A stretch of 47,518 nucleotides of DNA, taken from Actinomycetes bacterium (GTDB lineage Bacteria > Actinomycetota > Acidimicrobiia > Acidimicrobiales > JAKAOS01). This document shows, piece after piece, positions 1 through 7,267 of this stretch (within the stretch, counting starts at the first letter, position 1; each line of letters opens with the position of its first letter). A program made the translations under genes and the position numbers. The DNA is taken from the NCBI GenBank assembly GCA_021791675.1, contig JAJYWE010000002.1:79277-126794 (forward strand), in the 5' to 3' direction. The notes under the pieces were generated by a model. The model saw nothing but the letters and a program-made list of their open reading frames with translations, was not told where the DNA came from and did no database searches.

Positions 1-47
1 ATCGCTTTCAGCGTCTCGCGCTCTGACTTCGTTGCGGGCTTGTTCAT
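1..47 (-). CDS. 5' fragment of an unidentified gene running off the left edge
   Basis: An ATG on the minus strand at 47 opens a frame of 15 complete codons that leaves the window. It begins MNKPATKSERETLKAI. The composition of the first 100 bases (about 53% GC) differs sharply from the rest of the window, so this may be the edge of a transferred or mobile segment. There is too little sequence to recognise a family, and no clear ribosome binding site is visible. It could also be non-coding. Confidence 0.25.
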   Translation of the reverse strand, partial: MNKPATKSERETLKA

Positions 48-58
48 AGTTTTGCGCC

Positions 59-78
59 GCAGAACTTACAGTTTCTGC
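59..78. promoter_or_regulatory. Inverted repeat, possible operator or element end
   Basis: The 8-bp arms GCAGAACT and AGTTCTGC (the second interrupted by one extra T) flank a short centre, 11 bases upstream of the ATG at 47. The dyad is conspicuous in the low-GC edge segment. It could be a repressor site for the truncated gene or part of a terminal repeat. No partner copy exists in the window. Confidence 0.25.
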
Positions 79-140
79 CGTCAAACTTCCAACGGAAGCG
101 GTGGAGGACCCGCGCGGAGGGGCGCGGCGGGGGCGGGCGC

Positions 141-1145
141 TCAGCCTTCCGGAGAACGGTCCGGTGGCGCTGGCGGGTCCGGTGACGCCGGGGGCCCCTC
201 CGGCGGTGGCTCGGACGACGGCAGGAGGAGGGCCAGCTGGCGGGACTGGGCGACCAGCCTCCCGGTCGAGTCGAAGAGCTCCCCGTCCTCCTCGAGCCAG
301 CCGTCGCGGAGAAGCCGGGTGGAGAAGCGACCGAGAACCCACCCCGGTGCCGGGTCCCCGCGCAGGTACACGGTGAGCGTCACCGTCGGGACCCACTCCG
401 CCGAGGTGATCTCGAGGACGGCTGGGGGGAACGCGTCGGCGAGGAGGGCGAGACCGATGCGGTCCGTTGCTCGGCCGTCTGCGAACCGGGCCCAGCCGGT
501 GAGAACGGGCACCCCGCTCGGCTGGCCCCGGAGCCAGCCGGTACCCGGCGCCACCCGCACCTCGACCCGCTCTCGCACAAGCGCCGGGCCGGGAACACCG
601 GGGAGCGAAGCCGGCACGGCCACGCAGTCCTTCGGACCCGGGAGGGACGGCGCGATCGGCTCGAGGACGCTGGGCGCTCGCTGTTTCTCGGGCTGGCCCG
701 GCTGTGCCGGCTCCCCTCCGTACCCGGACTGGCGCGATCGGCCCGGTGCTCCGGGCCGTCCAGACGCGCCGGGTTGTCCAGACGCGCCGGGTTGTCCAGG
801 CAGCCCAGGTCGACGAGGCGCGGCCGCAGCAGCGAACGTCGCGCTCACCCGGTAGCGCTCGACCCCACCCTGGCCAGCGCTGGCCTCGAGGAGCGCGATC
901 CGTCGACCCGTGCGCACAGGCCGGGTGTCGATCACCATCGGGCCGATCTCGGTGGGCCGGAGGTAGTGGATGGTCGTGGCGACGAGGTCGGGATGCGGGC
1001 TCTCGGCGGCAAGCGCGCGAAGGGTGAGGGCGGCGAGGTAACCCCCGTTCGGATGGTCGGCGATCGACCAGTCGGCGCGCACGTCGGCGAGCCAGCGATG
1101 CGCGAAGTCCGGGGCCGGACGAACCTCGAGGTCGTCTTCCGTCAC
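141..1145 (-). CDS. Acyl-CoA thioesterase-like double hot-dog protein with collagen-like insert
   Basis: A 334-residue protein that looks like a TesB/4HBT_3 type acyl-CoA thioesterase, which would hydrolyse acyl-CoA to free acid and CoA in the cytoplasm. The N-terminal half (about residues 1-95) has the hot-dog pattern with HPNGGYLAA and TTIHYLRP. The C-terminal half (about 190-315) has a second one with WVPTVTLTVYLRG. Between them lies about 45 residues of Gly-X-Y collagen-like sequence coded by an 18-bp repeat. The chosen start is the GTG at 1145, just before the conserved region, with GGGGGAG about 10 bases upstream. It lies 154 bp downstream of the KimA-like gene on the same strand. The family assignment is moderately sure; the substrate is unknown. 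Confidence 0.7.
   Translation of the reverse strand: MTEDDLEVRPAPDFAHRWLADVRADWSIADHPNGGYLAALTLRALAAESPHPDLVATTIHYLRPTEIGPMVIDTRPVRTGRRIALLEASAGQGGVERYRVSATFAAAAAPRRPGLPGQPGASGQPGASGRPGAPGRSRQSGYGGEPAQPGQPEKQRAPSVLEPIAPSLPGPKDCVAVPASLPGVPGPALVRERVEVRVAPGTGWLRGQPSGVPVLTGWARFADGRATDRIGLALLADAFPPAVLEITSAEWVPTVTLTVYLRGDPAPGWVLGRFSTRLLRDGWLEEDGELFDSTGRLVAQSRQLALLLPSSEPPPEGPPASPDPPAPPDRSPEG
758..793. repeat. 18-bp tandem repeat coding collagen-like triplets
   Basis: Two perfect copies of GTCCAGACGCGCCGGGTT stand head to tail, followed by a degenerate third (GTCCAGGCAGCCCAGGTC). On the minus strand they encode Gly-X-Y triplets of the GQPGAS kind inside the thioesterase-like gene, so expansion or contraction keeps frame. 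Confidence 0.85.
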
Positions 1146-1299
1146 GCGCGGCGCGCTCCCCCGCGCCCCGCCCCCCCGCCCCGCGGCCGTGCGCGTCCAG
1201 GCAACGTGCGCCTCTCCTGGCCCTTCGTCCCCCGGCGTGCGCTCGGGCTCGCCGAAGCGCTCGTCCGATCCAGCCCGGTCGGCTCCCAGCGAGCGCTGC

Positions 1300-3825
1300 T
1301 CACTCCGTCGGGTCGCTGCTCGGACGGGCGAGGAACTCGATGTAGGGGTCGCGCAGCGCGAGCGTGCCGTCGTACTCCCCGACCATCCCCTCGACCACGA
1401 CCTTGGCGGAGGGCTCGATCCCGTCGACCTGGCGGCGCCCGAACACGAGGGTGACGCCACCCGTGTCGTCCTCGAGCCGGGCGGTGAGGACCTGCATGCC
1501 GCCCTGCGGCTGGATCTCGACCGAGCGGATCTGGCCGGCGACCTTCGCCCGCTCCCGGTAGTGGAGGCCGGCGATGGGGGTCCGACCCGGGATCTGGGGC
1601 GGTGTCACCTCGCGGGCGGCACGGCCCTGGCCCGAGCGGCCCCGGCGGGCCGACTCGGCGGTGGTCGACGAGGGCTCCGCCCTGGCTGCCAGGGCAGAAG
1701 CGGGGAGCCTCCCGGCAACCATGCCCTCCGAGAGCTGGAAGGGCACGATGGTCGCGTTCACGTTGGGGATGTCCGAGAGGACGAGCGAGATCCGGTCCGC
1801 CGTCCGGTCGTGGAGGATGCGGCTCCAGAAGCCGCCGAAGTCCCGGCGCGGGAGGAGCACCGAGACCTCGGTCTCGCCGTCCAGGTAGCCCGAGAGCAGC
1901 TCGACGGTCGCTCGGCCGAGACGCCGGTCGGGACAGTCGAGGATCTCGAGGGGCAGGCCCGTCAGGCCGAGGGTGCGCCAGGCCTGCTCGAGCTCCCGTG
2001 CGCGCCGCGGGTCGATCCGGAAGTGCACCACGCGAAGCGTGTCCGGCAGGAGCGAACGCGCGTAGCGAATGGCCGACGCGGTGGCGAGGTCCAGCCGGTC
2101 CACGAGGAGGAGCACGACGTGGCGCGGAAGCACCGGGTCCTCACAGGCCCGTGCCACCCCACGCTCGAGGATCGCGGCCTCCCGGCGGTACCGCCGGTTG
2201 ATGCGAGTGAACCAGAACACGAGCAGGGGGAACGTGACGACCACCAGCCATGCCCCCTGGGTGAACTTCGTGACCACGAAGATCACGACGACGAGGCCCG
2301 ACAGCCCGGCTGCGAAGCCGTTCACCCACTGCTTGCGGGTCCAGCCGGCCTCCCGCACGCGCCGGTGGTAGCGGACCATCCCGGCGCCCGCCATCGTGAA
2401 GCCGGTGAAGACGCCGATCGCATAGAGCGCCACGAGGGAGTCCACGTTCGCGCCGCTCCCGACCAGGAGCGCGATGCCGACCACCGTGAGGACGATGATC
2501 CCGTTCGAGAACGCGAGCCGGTGCCCGCGTTTGGTCAGCCAGCGGGGCAGGAAGGAGTCCTGCGCCACGAAGCTCGTGAGGAAGGGAAACCCGTTGAAGC
2601 TCGTGTTGCCGCCGGTGTAGAGGACGAGGACGTTCGAGAGGATGACGAGGTAGTAGAAGAGGTGCCCGATCGGGCTGTGCCCGAAGACGTAGCTCGCCTC
2701 CTGCGCGACGACGGTGGGGCTGCCCGAGACATAGGGCACCGCGTGGGTGATGCGAGCGAGCAGCGCCACCCCCATCACGAGCGTGCCGAGCACGGTCGAC
2801 ATGATCACGAGGGTCCGCCGCGCGTTCACGCCCTCGGGCGGCCGGAATGCGCTCACGCCGTTCGAGATCGCCTCGAGGCCCGTGAGCGAGGAACCGCCGT
2901 TGGCGAAGGACTTGAGCATGATGAAGACCGACGCCCCCATCAGCAGGCCCACGTCAGGGGCGTGGCCGATCGGGACCGCCCCCACGACGCGGTAGGGGTG
3001 CGCGTGGAGCTGGCCGAGCGCAGCGCGGATCAGGCCGACCACGATCATGAGCCCCATCGCGAAGATGAAGAAGTACGTCGGGAAGGCGAAGATCTTGCTG
3101 GCCTCGCGGATCCCGCGGAGGTTCCCCCAGAGCATGAGCAGCACCACGACGACGCAGAGCTCGACGGCGTAGTGCTGGAGCGCCGGGATCGCCGAGGTCA
3201 CCGCGTCCGTGCCGGCCGCGACCTGCACGGCCACCGTGACCGTGTAGTCGATGATGAGGGCAGCTGCGGCAACCTGCGCGACCCGGGGCCCGAAGTTCTC
3301 CCGGGAGACCATGTAGGACCCGCCGACCTTCGTGTAGACCATCACCACCTCGCGGTACGAGAGGGTGACGAAGAACAACACGAGGATCACGGCGAGGGCG
3401 ACCGGGAGCAACAGGCTGAACGCCGCGACCCCGACCGCGGGAACCAGGATCCGCAACATCTCCTCGGGCCCGTATGCCGTCGAGGAGATGCAGTCGGGAG
3501 AGAGGACACCGAGCGCGGCCACCTTGCCGAGGCGCTGCTCTTGGAGGCTCTCCGACGTGAGCGGCGGGCCGAGGATCCGGTTCTTCAGGCGGTACCCCGC
3601 CGGCTCGGGCAGCTGGATCGGCGCAGTCGGCGGAAGGGGCACCGGCCCGGCGGCGGGGGCCACGACACCCGGCTCCGGGGGCTCCGAGGCAGGGGGCGGC
3701 GAGGCGGCGGCGGGGGGGCCGGCGGCGGGCGAGCCGGTAGGCGGGGTTGGCCCTTCGGCGGCGCGCTGCACGGCCCCCAGTAAAGCCGGTCTGGCCCAGC
3801 CGCACCCGGCGTCTGGGCCGAGCAT
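1300..3825 (-). CDS. KimA-like potassium/proton symporter fused to a C-terminal OB-fold domain
   Basis: An APC-superfamily permease of about 841 residues. Residues ~85-490 carry the KimA (YdaO) signature: LSPDCISSTAYGPEEML in helix 1, SYREVVMVYTKVGGSYMVSREN, and a second conserved Asp-Tyr in IIDYTVTVAVQVAAGTDAVT. KimA uses acidic residues at these places to bind K+. Residues ~500-690 form the cytosolic domain seen in KimA (RHVVLLLVDRLDLATASAIR). A disordered linker is followed by an OB-fold at ~753-841 (FGRRQVDGIEPSAKVVVEG), not part of KimA. The first ~90 residues are Pro/Ala-rich. ATG 3825 is the start with the clearest context, but starts nearer the conserved core are possible. It is divergent from ceoB by 60 bp, which matches mycobacteria, where a permease (Rv2690c) neighbours ceoB-ceoC and a separate OB-fold gene (Rv2694c). 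Function as K+ uptake is inferred from family. Confidence 0.85.
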   Translation of the reverse strand: MLGPDAGCGWARPALLGAVQRAAEGPTPPTGSPAAGPPAAASPPPASEPPEPGVVAPAAGPVPLPPTAPIQLPEPAGYRLKNRILGPPLTSESLQEQRLGKVAALGVLSPDCISSTAYGPEEMLRILVPAVGVAAFSLLLPVALAVILVLFFVTLSYREVVMVYTKVGGSYMVSRENFGPRVAQVAAAALIIDYTVTVAVQVAAGTDAVTSAIPALQHYAVELCVVVVLLMLWGNLRGIREASKIFAFPTYFFIFAMGLMIVVGLIRAALGQLHAHPYRVVGAVPIGHAPDVGLLMGASVFIMLKSFANGGSSLTGLEAISNGVSAFRPPEGVNARRTLVIMSTVLGTLVMGVALLARITHAVPYVSGSPTVVAQEASYVFGHSPIGHLFYYLVILSNVLVLYTGGNTSFNGFPFLTSFVAQDSFLPRWLTKRGHRLAFSNGIIVLTVVGIALLVGSGANVDSLVALYAIGVFTGFTMAGAGMVRYHRRVREAGWTRKQWVNGFAAGLSGLVVVIFVVTKFTQGAWLVVVTFPLLVFWFTRINRRYRREAAILERGVARACEDPVLPRHVVLLLVDRLDLATASAIRYARSLLPDTLRVVHFRIDPRRARELEQAWRTLGLTGLPLEILDCPDRRLGRATVELLSGYLDGETEVSVLLPRRDFGGFWSRILHDRTADRISLVLSDIPNVNATIVPFQLSEGMVAGRLPASALAARAEPSSTTAESARRGRSGQGRAAREVTPPQIPGRTPIAGLHYRERAKVAGQIRSVEIQPQGGMQVLTARLEDDTGGVTLVFGRRQVDGIEPSAKVVVEGMVGEYDGTLALRDPYIEFLARPSSDPTE

Positions 3826-3885
3826 CGCGGAGGGACCACCCGAGGCGCGCTTGTGCGGGACGGGGCCGGCGTGTTGCACTATGCC
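3826..3885. promoter_or_regulatory. Divergent promoter region between KimA-like gene and ceoB
   Basis: This 60-bp gap must carry promoters for both genes. On the minus strand CATAGT (3883-3878) is a possible -10 box. GCAC at 3876-3879 and GTGC at 3886-3889 form a small dyad over the ceoB start. The signals are weak. Confidence 0.35.
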
Positions 3886-4539
3886 GTGCACATCATCGTG
3901 GTCGGCTGCGGTCGGGTCGGCGCAGAGCTCGCGCGCACCCTCGTGGCCGCCTCCCACGACGTGACGGTGGTCGACAAGGACGAGCGAGCCTTCGAACGCC
4001 TCGCCGAGGGGTGGGGCGGGCGAACGGTACGGGGGTTCGGCTTCGACCGTGACACCCTCGAAGCGGCCGAGATCCGGAGCGCGTTCGCGCTCGCAGCCGT
4101 CACGAGCGGCGACAACTCCAACGTGCTCACCGCGAGGATTGCCCGGGAGACCTACGAGGTGCCTCAGGTGGTCGCCCGGATCTACGACCCGCGCCGCGCG
4201 GTGATCTACCAGCGGCTCGGGATCCCGACCGTGGCCACCGTGACCTGGACGGTCGGCCAGGCAATGCGCCGTCTCTTCCCCCACGAGGCCGTGACGGAGT
4301 GGACCGACGCGACCGGCGAGGTCGTCCTGGTCGAGCGCGCGCTCCCTGGGAGCTGGGTCGGACGCAGCCTCGACGCGCTCGAGCTGCTGGGCCGTACCCG
4401 GCTCGTCTCGGTCTCGCGGGCCGGACAGGCCAAGCTCGCACGCCCAGGTCTGATCGGGCAGGAGGGTGACATCCTCTACCTCGCGGTGCACAAGGAATCC
4501 CTCGACGACCTCGCGGCACAGCTCGGAGTGGGCCGATGA
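3886..4539 (+). CDS. ceoB: Potassium channel/transporter regulatory protein CeoB (TrkA, RCK domain)
   Basis: A 217-residue TrkA-type protein. The N-terminal Rossmann fold shows GCGRVGAELA (about residues 7-16) and an acidic residue after strand 2 (VVDKDE) for NAD binding. The later region IYDPRRAVIYQRLGIPTVATVTW is typical of CeoB, and the C-terminal RCK_C half spans about 135-215. GTG 3886 (MHIIVVG) is preferred over GTG 3853 because family members begin just there. The stop overlaps the start of ceoC by 4 bp (ATGA), so the two are translationally coupled. Such proteins gate K+ transporters in response to nucleotides. No TrkH/KtrB is present in the window, so the adjacent KimA-like permease is a candidate partner by context. 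Confidence 0.92.
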   Translation: MHIIVVGCGRVGAELARTLVAASHDVTVVDKDERAFERLAEGWGGRTVRGFGFDRDTLEAAEIRSAFALAAVTSGDNSNVLTARIARETYEVPQVVARIYDPRRAVIYQRLGIPTVATVTWTVGQAMRRLFPHEAVTEWTDATGEVVLVERALPGSWVGRSLDALELLGRTRLVSVSRAGQAKLARPGLIGQEGDILYLAVHKESLDDLAAQLGVGR

Positions 4540-5249
4540 GAGTTGTGGTCGCGGGCGGCGGCAACGTCGGGGTGTTCCTCGCGGAGGATCTCTCCTCCGC
4601 AGGACACGAGGTCCTCGTGATCGAACAGGACCGGGAGCTCGGCGCGCGGCTCTCGGCGCAGCTCTCGGGTGTCACGACCATCGTCGGGGACGCATGCGAG
4701 GTCCGGGTGCTCGACGCGGCGGGCGCCGCCAGCGCCGAGGTCGTCGTGGCGGCGACCGGTGACGACGAGGACAACCTGGTGATCTCGCTGCTGGCGAAGC
4801 AGGAGTTCGCCGTGCCACGGGTGGTCGCCCGAGTGAACCACCCGAAGAACCGGTGGATGTTCACGCAGTCCTGGGGTGTCGACGTGTCGGTCTCGACGCC
4901 CCACCTCCTCTCCGCGCTCGTCGAGGAGGCCGTCAGCGTCGGTGCCCTCGTCCGGCTCCTGCAGCTCGACGCGTCCGGAGCCCGCCTCGTCGAGGCAACC
5001 CTCGGGCCGACCTCACCCGGCGTCGGCCGGTGCGTCGCCGAGCTCGGCATGCCCCGCAACGCGTCGGTCGTCGCGATCGTGCGCCGTGGCCACGTCGTGG
5101 TGCCCCGGGGCGACTCCCGTCTCGACGCCGGCGACGAGGTGCTCGTCCTCGTCGCTCCCGACTCCGAGGATCGGGTGCGCTCCCTCCTGGTCGGCGAGCG
5201 ACCCGCCAGAGCGGGCTCGCCTACCGGGGCGCCAGAGCGAGAGCCCTGA
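4536..5249 (+). CDS. ceoC: Potassium channel/transporter regulatory protein CeoC (TrkA, RCK domain)
   Basis: A 237-residue second TrkA-family subunit, paralogous to ceoB. The Rossmann motif is GGGNVGVFLAEDL near residues 7-19. AATGDDEDNLVISLLAKQEF and VVARVNHPKNRWMF match the CeoC type, and SVEEAVSVGALVRLLQ-like sequence precedes the RCK_C region (about 135-225). It starts inside the ceoB stop codon (ATGA). The C-terminal tail after the RCK domain (about 15 residues) is not conserved-looking. It probably forms hetero-oligomers with CeoB to regulate potassium flux; this is inferred from gene pairing. Confidence 0.92.
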   Translation: MRVVVAGGGNVGVFLAEDLSSAGHEVLVIEQDRELGARLSAQLSGVTTIVGDACEVRVLDAAGAASAEVVVAATGDDEDNLVISLLAKQEFAVPRVVARVNHPKNRWMFTQSWGVDVSVSTPHLLSALVEEAVSVGALVRLLQLDASGARLVEATLGPTSPGVGRCVAELGMPRNASVVAIVRRGHVVVPRGDSRLDAGDEVLVLVAPDSEDRVRSLLVGERPARAGSPTGAPEREP

Positions 5250-5296
5250 CAGGCACCGTCGCGAGAGCGGCAGCGCCGAGTGCCCGACCGTAGCCC

Positions 5297-5767
5297 TCAG
5301 GCCCGATCCTCCCGAGGGCCGCAGAACATGACGAGTCGTACGGTCGTCCCCTTCGGCGTCCGCTCGAAGGCACACTCGTCGACCAGCGCGCGAATGATCG
5401 GGATGCCGAGCCCTCGTTCGAACCGCAAGCGCTCGCTGGTCGTCACCGGAGGGTGCTTGGGCACTTTGTCGACGTCGAAGCCCCCGCCCTCGTCGGCAAC
5501 GGAGACCACGAGCCGATCGGGCCCGTCCCACCAGGTCACCGTCACCACGGCGTCCCGACCCGCCGACCGATAGGACTCCATCGCATTCGTCGTGGCTTCC
5601 GAGACCGCGAGCTTCAGGTCGTCGACGCGCTCCTCGGCGAGCTCGCGCCTGCTCGCCGCCAGCGTCGCAACGAACAGACGGACGAGGCCGACGAACTCCG
5701 GGCGCGCCGGGACGGTCAGCTGGACCGGTGGTGCCTCCACCCCTGGAGCGTCGACGAGCACCCCCAT
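5297..5767 (-). CDS. RsbW-like anti-sigma factor serine kinase (HATPase_c)
   Basis: A 156-residue protein with a GHKL ATPase fold: ELAEERVDDLKLAVSEATTNAMES gives the N-box Asn (about residue 61), VADEGGGFDVD the G1 box, and RGLGIPIIRALVDE the G2 box. Proteins of this class bind a sigma factor and phosphorylate a STAS antagonist. It lies 22 bp downstream of the STAS gene on the same strand, a normal RsbV-RsbW pair. No sigma-B type gene follows directly; the nearest sigma factor is at 7374-8318, on the same strand but upstream and separated by other genes. The target is therefore unknown. Confidence 0.88.
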   Translation of the reverse strand: MGVLVDAPGVEAPPVQLTVPARPEFVGLVRLFVATLAASRRELAEERVDDLKLAVSEATTNAMESYRSAGRDAVVTVTWWDGPDRLVVSVADEGGGFDVDKVPKHPPVTTSERLRFERGLGIPIIRALVDECAFERTPKGTTVRLVMFCGPREDRA

Positions 5768-5789
5768 CGGCGTCAGGCGCGACGCCGCG

Positions 5790-6185
5790 TCACCGGCCGC
5801 CGGTGGCCCCGTCGAGGGGCTCCGCCTCGCCCGGGTCGGGCCGGCTCGTCGCAGCCTCGATCGCAGCCTCGACGGTGGCGCCCATCGGGAAGACCCGATC
5901 CAGGCGGGTGATCTCGAACACCTTGCGGATGCGCTCCTGGGCGCAGGCGACGGCGAGGTCGCCGTCGTGGCCCCTGGCTCGCTTCAGTGCGCCGACCAGG
6001 ACACCGAGGCCGGTCGAGTCGAGGAAGTCCACGCCTCGCAGGTCCACCACCAGCCTCGTCTGTCCCTCGGTGACCAGCTCGACCAACCGCTCCCGGAGCT
6101 GCGGCGCCGCGTAGGTGTCCACCTCGCCGGCAACCCGCACCACCGTCCAGCCCGCCTGCTCGGACACCTCGAGCCCTAGTTCCAC
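5790..6185 (-). CDS. STAS-domain anti-sigma factor antagonist (RsbV-like)
   Basis: A 131-residue protein. The STAS domain covers about residues 5-108, with the phosphoacceptor Ser in GVDFLDSTGLGVLVGALK (about residue 56). It would bind and inactivate the RsbW-like partner when unphosphorylated. GTG 6185 has AGGAGG about 10 bases upstream, which supports this start. The C-terminal 25 residues are a non-conserved Glu/Pro tail. It is the first gene of a two-gene operon with the RsbW-like kinase. Confidence 0.9.
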   Translation of the reverse strand: MELGLEVSEQAGWTVVRVAGEVDTYAAPQLRERLVELVTEGQTRLVVDLRGVDFLDSTGLGVLVGALKRARGHDGDLAVACAQERIRKVFEITRLDRVFPMGATVEAAIEAATSRPDPGEAEPLDGATGGR

Positions 6186-6208
6186 CGTCTCGGCCCTCCT
6201 CGACTCTC

Positions 6209-6214
6209 AACCTA
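6209..6214 (-). promoter_or_regulatory. Candidate -10 box (TAGGTT) for the STAS/RsbW operon
   Basis: TAGGTT on the minus strand lies 23 bases before the GTG at 6185. That leaves a short leader holding the AGGAGG ribosome binding site. No clear -35 element is seen. Confidence 0.4.
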
Positions 6215-6267
6215 CCCCCACGAGTCCCAGGGAAAACTCGCCCGGACCCCGCCGACCCCGACGCGCC

Positions 6268-6310
6268 GACCAGTTCGCCAGCCCGAGGGGGACCAGTTCG
6301 CCAGCCCGAG
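6268..6310. repeat. 20-bp direct repeat, two copies
   Basis: GACCAGTTCGCCAGCCCGAG occurs at 6268-6287 and again at 6291-6310, a 23-bp period, just upstream of the HAD gene promoter. It is non-coding on present evidence. It could be a regulator site for the HAD gene or a simple duplication. Confidence 0.8.
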
Positions 6311-6329
6311 CAGGACCAGCCACGCGGCC

Positions 6330-6335
6330 TATGCT
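6330..6335 (+). promoter_or_regulatory. -10 box (TATGCT) for the HAD gene, probably leaderless
   Basis: TATGCT ends 8 bases before the ATG at 6344, so transcription should begin at or next to the start codon. No ribosome binding site is present between them, as expected for a leaderless mRNA. Confidence 0.55.
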
Positions 6336-6343
6336 CAGCCGCG

Positions 6344-7171
6344 ATGGCCGCGGCGTTCTTCGACCTCGACAAGACGGTGATCGCCAAGGCCTCGACGCTC
6401 GCGTTCGGCCGCTCCCTCTACCGCGCCGGACTCATCTCCCGGCGGACCGTCCTGCGCGCGGCCTACGCCCAGGCGATCTACCTGCACCTCGGAGCCAGCG
6501 AGGAACGGCTGGCCAAGCTCCGCGAGTCCGCGCTCAAGCTCACCCGGGGATGGGAGCGGGACCGCGTGCGTGCCGTGGTGCAGGAGACCCTCCACGAGGT
6601 CGTTCGCCCGATCGTGTACGCGGAGGCTCTCCGCCTCATCACCGAGCACCGCGAAGCCGGGCGGCCGGTCGTGATCGTGTCCGCCTCCCCCGAGGAGATC
6701 GTCGAACCGCTCCGCCAGGAGTTCGGCGCCGACGACATCATCGCAACCCGACCGGTCGTGGACGCTGACGGCCGGTACACGGGCGAGATGGGCTTCTACG
6801 CCTACGGCACGTTCAAGGTCGAAGCGATGCAGGCATACGCCGCCGAACGGGGCATCGACCTCGCACAGTCCTACGCCTACAGCGACTCCTACACGGACGC
6901 GCCGATGCTCGAGGCCGTCGGTCACCCGGTCGCCGTGAACCCGGACCGGGTCCTGCTGCGCATGGCACGGGAGCACGACTGGCCGGTGCTCGAGTTCCAG
7001 AAGCCGGTGCGGGTACGGGAGCCGGGCTCGGGCCCGGACCACGGCCACGGGCCCGAGATCGCCGCCGCCGGGGCAGCAGCAGCCGGAGCGATGGTGGCAG
7101 TGCTCTCCTGGCAGCTCGGACGGCGGTCCCGCCGCCTGGTCAGCTCGCGCGGAGCTTCTGCGCCACGATGA
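6344..7171 (+). CDS. HAD-IB family phosphatase (SerB-like)
   Basis: A 275-residue haloacid dehalogenase superfamily hydrolase. Motif I is FFDLDKTVI (residues 5-13, nucleophile Asp7). Motif II is VVIVSASPEEIV. The third region is the AYSDSYTDAPMLEAVGHPVAVNPD block with the metal-binding acidic pair. HAD-IB members such as SerB and CicA dephosphorylate small metabolites; the substrate cannot be read from sequence. A hydrophobic Ala-rich stretch near the C-terminus (about residues 235-255) may be a membrane anchor. The last 32 bases overlap a convergent small gene (7140-7214). Confidence 0.85.
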   Translation: MAAAFFDLDKTVIAKASTLAFGRSLYRAGLISRRTVLRAAYAQAIYLHLGASEERLAKLRESALKLTRGWERDRVRAVVQETLHEVVRPIVYAEALRLITEHREAGRPVVIVSASPEEIVEPLRQEFGADDIIATRPVVDADGRYTGEMGFYAYGTFKVEAMQAYAAERGIDLAQSYAYSDSYTDAPMLEAVGHPVAVNPDRVLLRMAREHDWPVLEFQKPVRVREPGSGPDHGHGPEIAAAGAAAAGAMVAVLSWQLGRRSRRLVSSRGASAPR

Positions 7172-7214
7172 AGCCGAGCGAGACCAGGACCGCGATGACC
7201 AAGAGCTTCTTCAT
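7140..7214 (-). CDS. 24-residue membrane peptide, resembling the N-terminus of DLW-39 family proteins
   Basis: ATG 7214 opens a 24-codon frame starting MKKLLVIAVLVSLGFIVAQK and ending in a short basic tail. It forms one hydrophobic helix with a positive N-terminus. It resembles the first half of the small actinobacterial DLW-39 proteins but lacks their Asp-Leu-Trp end. TAGCGT lies exactly 6 bases before the ATG, the same leaderless arrangement seen for several sure genes here, which supports expression. It overlaps the 3' end of the HAD gene on the other strand. Function is unknown. Confidence 0.55.
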   Translation of the reverse strand: MKKLLVIAVLVSLGFIVAQKLRAS

Positions 7215-7220
7215 GGGGCC

Positions 7221-7226
7221 ACGCTA
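7221..7226 (-). promoter_or_regulatory. -10 box (TAGCGT) for the 24-residue peptide
   Basis: TAGCGT, then six bases (GGCCCC), then ATG on the minus strand. The spacing matches the leaderless promoters of nadE and ctaC in this window. Confidence 0.5.
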
Positions 7227-7254
7227 GCCGCGCCTCGTCGGTGGGTGGAGCAGC

Positions 7255-7260
7255 TACCGT
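7255..7260 (+). promoter_or_regulatory. Candidate -10 box (TACCGT) of selC
   Basis: TACCGT is followed by exactly seven bases and then G1 of the mature tRNA. Transcription from it would start at or within a base of tRNA position 1, leaving little or no 5' leader for RNase P. Confidence 0.45.
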
Positions 7261-7267
7261 CGTCGCC

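Noticed and set aside
758-793. Tandem repeat as a possible replication or partition iteron
   Set aside because: It is in frame within a gene and encodes collagen-like triplets; no origin genes are near.
3853-3885. Longer ceoB start at GTG 3853
   Set aside because: It adds eleven non-conserved residues; family members begin at the MHIIVVG-like position, GTG 3886.
5250-5296. Terminator between ceoC and the RsbW-like gene
   Set aside because: The 47-bp gap is GC-rich, but I could not find a clean stem with loop.
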